In this document: piece by piece, positions 44,501-50,641 of the stretch
How the letters are laid out: each line of letters begins with the position of its first letter
How positions within the stretch are numbered: position 1 is the first letter of the stretch
Source of the DNA: an uncultured Bacteroidia bacterium
GTDB taxonomy: Bacteria > Bacteroidota > Bacteroidia > Bacteroidales > UBA932
Direction of reading: 5' to 3'
Length of the DNA: 50,641 nucleotides
Assembly: GCA_902778855.1 (NCBI GenBank)
Contig: CACYZM010000036.1
Span: forward strand, 1 to 50,641
Position numbers and translations under genes: made by a program
The notes under the pieces: model-generated
What the model saw: only the letters and a program-made list of their open reading frames with translations
Databases searched by the model: none
What the model was told of the DNA's origin: nothing

Positions 44501-45415
44501 CTATCCCCAGAGATTGCGCGGATAGACACCCTTTTCGATGAGTTCCCCGATCTTGGCGACCACCGAAGGACGGTCTTCCTTGTAGGTGACGCCGAACCAC
44601 TTGGCGTCGCAGTTGAGCACCTTGAAGGAGGCGTCACCGCGGCGGATGAGGACATCGGCCACATAGGGGATGAAGAACTCCGCCTTCGGATTGACCTTCA
44701 CGTCGTCGGAATCCAGGAACGTGCGGAAGATTTCGGCCGAATAGTCGAAATAGTCGGGCGTGAAGCCCCAGAAGTTCATGGAGACCACGCTGTCTTCCGA
44801 GACCTCGAAGTCCTGGCCCTTGTCGGTGAAATACACCTTGCCGTCGTCCTTGCGGGCGATGGAAGTGCGCTCGACCACGCCGGTCAGGCAGCCTTCGGCA
44901 TCGGCGGCGCAGACGCCGCGCGACACGGTACCGAAATCGGACAGGGTGTTCTTGAGGTAGTAGCCCACCAGCGCGTATTCGCCTTTCTTCCCTTCCACGC
45001 CGCGGAGGAAATCCGCCACGGCCGCGAAGCCTTCGCGCCCGTAGAAGTCATCGGAGTTGATCACGGCGAACGGCTCGTGGATCACGTCGGCGGCCATCAT
45101 CACCGCGTGGTTCGTGCCCCAGGGCTTTTCGCGGAACGAGGGGACGGTATAGCCTTCCGGCAGGCAGTCGAGTTCCTGATAAACATATTCCACTTCGACC
45201 TTGCCGCCGAAACGCTCTTTCGAGAAGATCTTCTTGAACTCCTCGGCGAAGGAATGCCGGATCACGAAGACCACTTTGCCGAAGCCGGAGAGAATGGCGT
45301 CGTAAATCGAATAATCGATGATCGCCTCGCCCGAGGGGCCGAGACCGTCCATCTGTTTGAGGGAGCCGTAGCGGGATCCCATCCCGGCGGCGAGCACCAG
45401 CAGTGTAGGTTTCAT
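44501..45415 (-). CDS. Sugar-phosphate nucleotidyltransferase family protein
   Basis: Protein of 304 residues. The start LLVLAAGMGSRYGSLKQMDGLGPSGE is the nucleotide-binding signature of the NTP transferase family, and FAVINSDDFYG near residue 120 gives the metal-binding Asp. The family joins a sugar phosphate to a nucleotide. No left-handed beta-helix follows, so it is a plain pyrophosphorylase-type enzyme; sugar and nucleotide are unknown. ATG 45415 lies one base after the amylase stop. Its place behind three GH13 enzymes suggests use of glucan-derived sugar phosphate, by inference. Confidence 0.85.
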   Translation of the reverse strand: MKPTLLVLAAGMGSRYGSLKQMDGLGPSGEAIIDYSIYDAILSGFGKVVFVIRHSFAEEFKKIFSKERFGGKVEVEYVYQELDCLPEGYTVPSFREKPWGTNHAVMMAADVIHEPFAVINSDDFYGREGFAAVADFLRGVEGKKGEYALVGYYLKNTLSDFGTVSRGVCAADAEGCLTGVVERTSIARKDDGKVYFTDKGQDFEVSEDSVVSMNFWGFTPDYFDYSAEIFRTFLDSDDVKVNPKAEFFIPYVADVLIRRGDASFKVLNCDAKWFGVTYKEDRPSVVAKIGELIEKGVYPRNLWG

Positions 45416-45416
45416 A

Positions 45417-47261
45417 TTATCTGAATTGCAGGATGGCGGCGGTTCCGGCAGGGACGACATACGGCTCGTCGACCCGGACCCGTTCGCCGGTTATTACGTT
45501 TTTGCCTCTTTGCGCAAATTTAGCGGTTATTTCAAAGAAATGTTCCCAGTCCACCGTGTAATCCTCCTTGCCGGCATTGAGGATGGTCATGACGGACTCC
45601 CCTTTCACGGTGCGGAAATACACGTACACGTTGCGACCGTCCGGACGGAAGTGTACGAAGTCGCCCTGCGTCACGGCCTTGGAAGTCTTGCGCCAGGTGA
45701 ACAGGGAGGCTACGTAGTCGCGGAGGTCGGACTGGTTGCGGGTGAACTTGCCCCAGGGCATGTCGACGCGCTCCTGGGAGTGGCCCACCGTGCCGTCGGC
45801 GCTGGTCAGGCCATATTCGTCGCCGTAGTAGAGCTGCGGCGTGCCGCGCATGGTGGCTAGCAGGGCATAGGCCAGCTTCATCTTCGCCGCATCGCGGCCC
45901 AGCTCGTGGGCCAGGCGCGGGGTATCGTGGTTGCCCAGGAAGATGAGGATGTCGGAAGGATCATCGTACAGGCGGTCGAGCGACAGGGAGTTGTAGATGC
46001 GCAGCATCGACGGCTCCCAGGACGTTCCGTCATCGTTCAGCGCCGAAAGCGTCGAGAACATCAGCGGGAAGTCCATCACCGAAGGCAGGTGGGAATTGTA
46101 CCCGTCTTTCTGACGGACGCCTTCCCAATAGGCGCACGAAGCCACGTCGCCGAACCAGACCTCGCCCACGATGTTCAGGTTCTTGTACTCGTCGCGGATG
46201 GCTTTGGTCCAGGCGGCGATGCCCTTCTTGTCGGAGTACGGGAACGTATCGACGCGCAGACCGTCGAGATCGGCCCATTCGATCCACCACACGGCCATCT
46301 GGACCAGATACTGCCGCACCAGCGGGTCAGTCAGGTTCATATCGGGCATCGTGGTGTCGAACCAGCCCTGGACGCAGCTCTCCAGGTCGACCTGGGCCGC
46401 GTGGGGATCGGACTGCGTGCTCATCGCGGCATTGGTGCGGATGAAGCGGTCGCCGGTCCGTTTGAGGTTCTCGGGATAGTTGATCCAGGTCTGGGACGGG
46501 AGGTCCTGCATCCACCAGTGGGCGGTGCCGCAATGGTTCGGCACCATATCCATCAGCACCTTCAGCCCCTTGCCGTGGGCCTTGTCCACGAACGTACGGT
46601 AGAGTTCGTTGGAGCCGTAGCGGGGATCGATGCGATAATAGTCGGCACAGGCGTAGCCGTGGTAGGAATAGGCCTTCTCGTTGTCGAAGAGCAGCGGCGT
46701 CGGCCAGATGGCCGTGGCGCCCAGGGAGGCAATGTCGTCGAGGTGGTTGATGATGCCCTGGATGTCGCCGCCGTGGCGGCCGCCGAGATTCTTCGGCGCC
46801 GCCTTTTCGGCCGCTTCCTTCACGGTGTCGTTCTTCTTGTCGCCGTTGGCGAAGCGGTCGGGCATCAGCAGGTAGACCACGTCGGCCGGACCGAAAGACG
46901 TCCGCTTGGCGGAGCCTTCGCGGCGCTTGGCCAGTTCGTAGTCGAAGTCGAACTGACGGCCGTCGGTCGTCACCACGTTGAACGCGTAGGTGCCGGGAGC
47001 CAGCCGCGAACTGACCTTCACCTCGACGAACAGGTAGTTCGGGTTGTCGGTCGAGGTGATCTTGCCGATCGACAGCCCCTTGACGGAAGCGTCGACCGAC
47101 ACGTTCGATCCGGCGATGTTGTCGCCGTGGAGCATCAGCTGCAGGTCGGTGTTCATGCCGACCCACCAGCAGGGCGGTTCGATCCGGTCGATGCCGGCCG
47201 CCCGCACGACCGTAGCGCAGAACATGGCCAGGACGACGATCAGCAGCTTACTCCTTGACAT
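45417..47261 (-). CDS. GH13 cyclomaltodextrinase / neopullulanase (SusA-like)
   Basis: Periplasmic alpha-glucan hydrolase of 614 residues with a signal peptide ending ATVVRA. The N-terminal immunoglobulin-like domain (about 22-110) begins with EPPCWWVGMNTDLQLMLHG, as cyclomaltodextrinases do. The barrel shows DMVPNHCG, nucleophile Asp in GLRVDTF, acid Glu in GEVWFGD and FLGNHDTPR, so it should be active. A C-terminal beta domain ends VPAGTAAILQF. Likely cuts cyclodextrins, pullulan or maltodextrins. Its start lies inside the end of the previous amylase (14-base overlap). Confidence 0.93.
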   Translation of the reverse strand: MSRSKLLIVVLAMFCATVVRAAGIDRIEPPCWWVGMNTDLQLMLHGDNIAGSNVSVDASVKGLSIGKITSTDNPNYLFVEVKVSSRLAPGTYAFNVVTTDGRQFDFDYELAKRREGSAKRTSFGPADVVYLLMPDRFANGDKKNDTVKEAAEKAAPKNLGGRHGGDIQGIINHLDDIASLGATAIWPTPLLFDNEKAYSYHGYACADYYRIDPRYGSNELYRTFVDKAHGKGLKVLMDMVPNHCGTAHWWMQDLPSQTWINYPENLKRTGDRFIRTNAAMSTQSDPHAAQVDLESCVQGWFDTTMPDMNLTDPLVRQYLVQMAVWWIEWADLDGLRVDTFPYSDKKGIAAWTKAIRDEYKNLNIVGEVWFGDVASCAYWEGVRQKDGYNSHLPSVMDFPLMFSTLSALNDDGTSWEPSMLRIYNSLSLDRLYDDPSDILIFLGNHDTPRLAHELGRDAAKMKLAYALLATMRGTPQLYYGDEYGLTSADGTVGHSQERVDMPWGKFTRNQSDLRDYVASLFTWRKTSKAVTQGDFVHFRPDGRNVYVYFRTVKGESVMTILNAGKEDYTVDWEHFFEITAKFAQRGKNVITGERVRVDEPYVVPAGTAAILQFR

Positions 47262-48621
47262 CGTCCAGCTCGGTTTCATCGCAGTCGCCGAAGCAGTCGC
47301 CCACACTGAAGATGATGTGGTAGCCGTGCGCCGGGAGCGTAAATTCGCAATCCTTGGTCACTAGATGGTTCTCCACCCGATAGGAGACTTCGGCATCGGA
47401 GAAGTTGAACATGGCCAGGCACATATCGCCTTCCGCCTCGCGTTCGAACGCGAAGATCTCCTTCGGATGGTCGGTCGGCAGCACCGACATGTCGCCACCC
47501 CACGGGGCGATCCACAGGCAGGAATGCTCGTCGCGAAGGGCGATGAGTTCCTTGTAGAAGTCCGTCATGCCGAACGGGTCTTCGGACCAGTCGATCGGGT
47601 CTTTCTCGAAGAATTCCAGCCGCTTGGGCAGGCAGACCTCGTCGCCGTTGTACATCATCGGTATGCCGGGCAGCATGAACGTGAGCACGGCGTACTGCTT
47701 GACGGCGTCGCCGTACATTTCGGTATTGGTACCGCTCCAGGAGTTCTGGTCGTGGTTGGAGACGAAGTTCATGGCCAGGGTGCCGGCAGGCATGCCGGTC
47801 TCGTCGGCGTAGTTCACATAGAAGTCGGCCAGGTCGTTGGCGTTCTTCTCGCCCTTGGCCAGTTCATACCACAGATGCATCTGGCGCCAGGCATAGTAGG
47901 CGTCGAAAGCGTTCTTCTGCAGCGCCGGGTTCTCGGCCTCGGCCAGGAAGAACAGGGCGTCGGGATGCGCCTGACGGAAGTCGCCAAAGGCCTTCTCCCA
48001 GAAATCGGTCGGCACTTCGGAGGCCACGTCGCAGCGGAAGCCGTCCACGCCGCGGTCGATCCAGAATTTCATCTGGGCTTCCATCGCGTCATAGAGGGCG
48101 GGGTTGTTCTCGTAATTGAGGTGGGCGATGTCGGTCCAGTCGTACTGCGTAGCGAGATTGCCCAGGGAATCGAGGAAATACCAGTCCTTGTGGTCCACCG
48201 TCCAGGCGTGGTCGCGGCCGGTGTGGTTGGCCACCCAGTCGAGGATTACCTTGAAGCCCTTTTCGTGGGCGGCGGCCAGGAAGTGGTCGAAGTCTTCGAG
48301 CGTGCCGAATTCGGGGTTCACGGCGCAATAGTCCTTCACGGCATAGTAGCTGCCGAGGGTGCCCTTGCGGCCTTCCACGCCGATGGGATGGATGGGCATC
48401 AGCCAGAGGATGTCGACGCCCAGGTCGGCGAGGCGGTCGAGCTGTTTTTCAACGGCGGCGAACGTACCTTCCTCCGAGAACTGGCGGACGTTGACCTGAT
48501 AGATGACGGCCTTCTGCGCCCAGTCGGGGTGCTTGACGGTCGTGAGGTTGACTTCCGGTGCCGTCGGCTTGCAAGCGGCCAGGCAGCAGAATAGAAGCAG
48601 GAAAGTCAGGATCTTTTTCAT
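47248..48621 (-). CDS. GH13 alpha-amylase lipoprotein
   Basis: Compact GH13 enzyme of 457 residues with a lipoprotein signal (LLLFCCLAAC). Barrel motifs in order: LDWVANHTG, DGFRCDVASEVP with the nucleophile, FLAEAEN with the acid Glu and FVSNHDQNSW with the transition-state Asp. There is no N-terminal carbohydrate-binding module and only a short C-terminal beta domain. ATG 48621 starts the signal peptide. Likely acts on starch or maltodextrin at the membrane. It lies 11 bases after the upstream amylase. Confidence 0.93.
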   Translation of the reverse strand: MKKILTFLLLFCCLAACKPTAPEVNLTTVKHPDWAQKAVIYQVNVRQFSEEGTFAAVEKQLDRLADLGVDILWLMPIHPIGVEGRKGTLGSYYAVKDYCAVNPEFGTLEDFDHFLAAAHEKGFKVILDWVANHTGRDHAWTVDHKDWYFLDSLGNLATQYDWTDIAHLNYENNPALYDAMEAQMKFWIDRGVDGFRCDVASEVPTDFWEKAFGDFRQAHPDALFFLAEAENPALQKNAFDAYYAWRQMHLWYELAKGEKNANDLADFYVNYADETGMPAGTLAMNFVSNHDQNSWSGTNTEMYGDAVKQYAVLTFMLPGIPMMYNGDEVCLPKRLEFFEKDPIDWSEDPFGMTDFYKELIALRDEHSCLWIAPWGGDMSVLPTDHPKEIFAFEREAEGDMCLAMFNFSDAEVSYRVENHLVTKDCEFTLPAHGYHIIFSVGDCFGDCDETELDDVKE

Positions 48622-48632
48622 AGGGCTATAAC

Positions 48633-50641
48633 TTATTTGATGATTTCGAAGGAAACGGGCGCGACCTCGACCGACACGGTGGCTTTGCCGTCGCAGGTCA
48701 GGCCGCAAGGCAGGGTCAGTTCCACCGTGCGGGACTGGGTGCCTTTGTTGAGCACGGTCACGACGGTTTCACCCATATAGGTGCGGCTGTAGGCCAGTAT
48801 GTCGGCGTCGGCCAGAAGGAGTTTATAGTCGCCATAGAGCAGCGGCATCGAAGCGGTGCGCAGATGGGCCAGTCGCTCCGTCGTGGCGAGCACCTCCTGC
48901 TCGGCGGGCGTGAGCTCGTCGCCGAACTGCATCCAGCGGCGGTTGTCCGGGTCGTTGGCGCCGGGCTGGCCGAATTCATCGCCATAATAGATGCACGGAA
49001 CGCCCGGCAGCGTGAAGTTGAGGGCGTGCAGCATCTTCAGGTACTGATAGCCGACAGGGTTGGTGACTTTAATGTCGCGGTGCCAGCCGGCCAGTTTATG
49101 GTCTTCGTCCATACCCACATCGCCGCTGGCCAGGCACACGTAGCGCGGCCGGTCGTGGTTGCCGGTGATGTTGCCCATCAGGTGGTGGGAACCGTAGACC
49201 GAGAGGTCCTCGGTGATGCGGTTGGCCAACTGACTGAACGAGCGGCCGGGACGCAGGGTGGCGTCGATGAAGCCGTCGAACACGTTGAAGTCGAACTGGG
49301 CGTCCTGCATGCCGGGCTTCACATAGGAGTTGATCAGGGCCGTGGAACCGTAGGTCTCGCCGATCTGGTAGAAATGACGGCCCGGGAGGCTGTCGTAGAG
49401 CTTGCGGGTGAGCATCCGCCAGTACTGTTCGGGCACGTGCTTGGTCGCGTCGTGGCGGAAACCGTCGAAGTCAAAGTGCTGCACCCAGAACAGGGCCGAG
49501 TCGGTGAGCTGGGCGCAGATGTCGGCGCGCTCCAGGTCGAGCGTGGGGATATGGTCGTCGAACCAGGTGGTCAGGCGGAATTCGTCATAGAGCTGGCGGT
49601 TGGGACGGCCGTCCGGCGTGTCGGAGGGCGTGGTCCAGTCGGGATGGGCGGTCAGCGTCGGGCTCTCGATGTGCATATGGTTCGACACATAGTCGAGGAT
49701 GACGTTCTTGTTGTCGGCGTGCGCTTTGTCGAGCAGTTCGCGGAGTTCCGCTTCGGTACCGTAGCGGACATCGACGGCCGTGGCGTAATACGGCCAGTAA
49801 CCGTGGTAGCCGCTGAACTGCGTCTCGGGATCGTGGATCTGGCCCCAGGCGCTGAAGGGGTTCTGCGTGATGGGCGACAGCCAGATGGTGGTCACGCCCA
49901 GCGTGTCGAAATAGCCGCTTTCGAGGGTTTTCACCACGCCGGCGAGGTCGCCGCCCCAGTAATCGACCTTGGGATGGACCCGCGGGCTGTTGAGCGGCAT
50001 GTCGTTGTCGGTGCGGCCGTTGACGAAGCGGTCGATCATCAGCGAATAGAGCACCTGGGCGTGGTAGTCGGTGCGTTTCAGCGCTTTCGGATCGCGGATG
50101 ACCTGGCCGTATTCGAGCGGGACAAGGATGTCGTTGCCGATGCCGGCGGCATTCGCGCTGAAGGCGCGGATGTAGGAGCGCTCGATCTGGCGCGCGTTGC
50201 GCGGAACCGTGATTTCCAGTTTGCTGCGGTCGATGACCTTGATGCCGTGATCCTTGTCGAGGATGGTGTTCTGCCAGAGCACCAGCACGTCATCGGCCGG
50301 GTTCTCGATCAGGATATAGAACTTGTCATCCTTTCCCGGGACGGGCGCGGTGGTGATGTACGGGGCCTTCGCCGGGTCGGCGCCGGCCAGTTTTTCGGGC
50401 AGATGGTTCTTCAGCACGAGAGCCGCTTTCTGGCCGTTCGCATCGATGTCGAAGTACTGCAGCCAGGGCGTCGATACCGACGCCTCGAGCACCAGGGTGT
50501 CCATCGAGGGCAGCGTCGGGAAATAGTCGCGTAGAATCACGGTGTTGGAGGCCTGCTCCAGCAGGCACGGGCTGGCCAGCGGGCCGCCGTCGAACTGCGG
50601 CGCCGGCGTCACTTTCACTTGGCCGCAGGAGGCGGCCACGA
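48633..50641 (-). CDS. GH13 amylase lipoprotein, N-terminus outside window
   Basis: Third GH13 enzyme, 669 residues visible. The first residues read VAASCGQ, which looks like a lipobox, so the start codon probably lies about 15-20 codons beyond the window; a GTG at 50639 is inside this lipobox and is not a credible start. An unrecognised N-terminal domain of about 170 residues precedes a barrel with DYVSNHMH, FDGFRHDATKHVP, YQIGETYGS and ITGNHDRPRY: all three catalytic acids are present. C-terminal beta domain from about 590. First visible gene of the minus-strand glucan operon. Confidence 0.92.
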   Translation of the reverse strand, partial: VAASCGQVKVTPAPQFDGGPLASPCLLEQASNTVILRDYFPTLPSMDTLVLEASVSTPWLQYFDIDANGQKAALVLKNHLPEKLAGADPAKAPYITTAPVPGKDDKFYILIENPADDVLVLWQNTILDKDHGIKVIDRSKLEITVPRNARQIERSYIRAFSANAAGIGNDILVPLEYGQVIRDPKALKRTDYHAQVLYSLMIDRFVNGRTDNDMPLNSPRVHPKVDYWGGDLAGVVKTLESGYFDTLGVTTIWLSPITQNPFSAWGQIHDPETQFSGYHGYWPYYATAVDVRYGTEAELRELLDKAHADNKNVILDYVSNHMHIESPTLTAHPDWTTPSDTPDGRPNRQLYDEFRLTTWFDDHIPTLDLERADICAQLTDSALFWVQHFDFDGFRHDATKHVPEQYWRMLTRKLYDSLPGRHFYQIGETYGSTALINSYVKPGMQDAQFDFNVFDGFIDATLRPGRSFSQLANRITEDLSVYGSHHLMGNITGNHDRPRYVCLASGDVGMDEDHKLAGWHRDIKVTNPVGYQYLKMLHALNFTLPGVPCIYYGDEFGQPGANDPDNRRWMQFGDELTPAEQEVLATTERLAHLRTASMPLLYGDYKLLLADADILAYSRTYMGETVVTVLNKGTQSRTVELTLPCGLTCDGKATVSVEVAPVSFEIIK

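Noticed and set aside
48633-50639. GTG at 50639 as the true start of the third amylase
   Set aside because: The codon falls in a lipobox (VAASC), so the signal peptide must begin beyond the window.

Overview
The window reads as a GC-rich chromosome segment of a Bacteroidales-type bacterium. The evidence is repeated TAnnTTTG promoter elements (the Bacteroidetes -7 box) and almost no Shine-Dalgarno sites. The gene families also fit: BACON-domain proteases, many lipoprotein glycosidases, an anti-sigma/beta-barrel protein beside an ECF sigma factor, a TPR-EnvC pair and a small membrane protein before mutL. The genus is not decidable by eye; a high-GC gut or rumen lineage is my inference. Coding density is very high, no gap exceeds about 125 bases, and I see no RNA genes, insertion sequences, phage or CRISPR.

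Layout. 1-3142 (-): M3 peptidase then a GH125 alpha-mannosidase cut by the window edge. 3198-4924 (+): YqeY and a lipoprotein GH3. 4928-7244 (-): phosphoribosyltransferase-like protein and CodB-type permease. 7369-11813 (+): small membrane protein, mutL, rhomboid protease, endonuclease/exonuclease/phosphatase protein and a TsaC/YrdC protein, closed by a strong terminator. 11884-15929 (-): NagX-like acyltransferase, phosphodiesterase, S9 peptidase (frame broken twice). 15972-16688 (+): rsmE. 16695-22752 (-): two paralogous M64 metalloproteases with BACON, LRR and thioredoxin-like parts, both frame-broken. 22868-24088 (+): a secreted serpin. 24085-26073 (-): a FeoB whose GTPase motifs are gone. 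26146-31022 (+): tsaE, NamZ muramidase, GH18, ROK kinase, MFS transporter, a probable amino-sugar scavenging unit. 31019-32535 (-): comM, frame-broken. 32644-34357 (-): ECF sigma factor and anti-sigma/beta-barrel chimera. 34480-37306 (+): TPR protein and EnvC. 37329-41762 (-): MBL hydrolase, uvrA, short nucleoside kinase. 41837-42451 (+): deoxynucleoside kinase. 42489-50641 (-): three GH13 amylases, nucleotidyltransferase, UPF0104 membrane protein, adenosine-kinase-like PfkB.

Functionally the window combines secreted glycan and protein breakdown (GH125, GH3, GH13 x3, GH18, GH171, M3, S9, M64) with housekeeping (mismatch and excision repair, t6A formation by TsaC/TsaE, rRNA methylation, cell-wall hydrolase control). 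The strongest leads are: the FeoB without GTP-binding motifs; three divergent gene pairs whose -7 boxes form inverted repeats; a set of genes whose -7 box ends only 4-7 bases before the start codon, implying leaderless mRNAs; and a cluster of frame-breaking internal losses in four genes, including both M64 paralogs broken at the same base. The last may be biology or assembly error.
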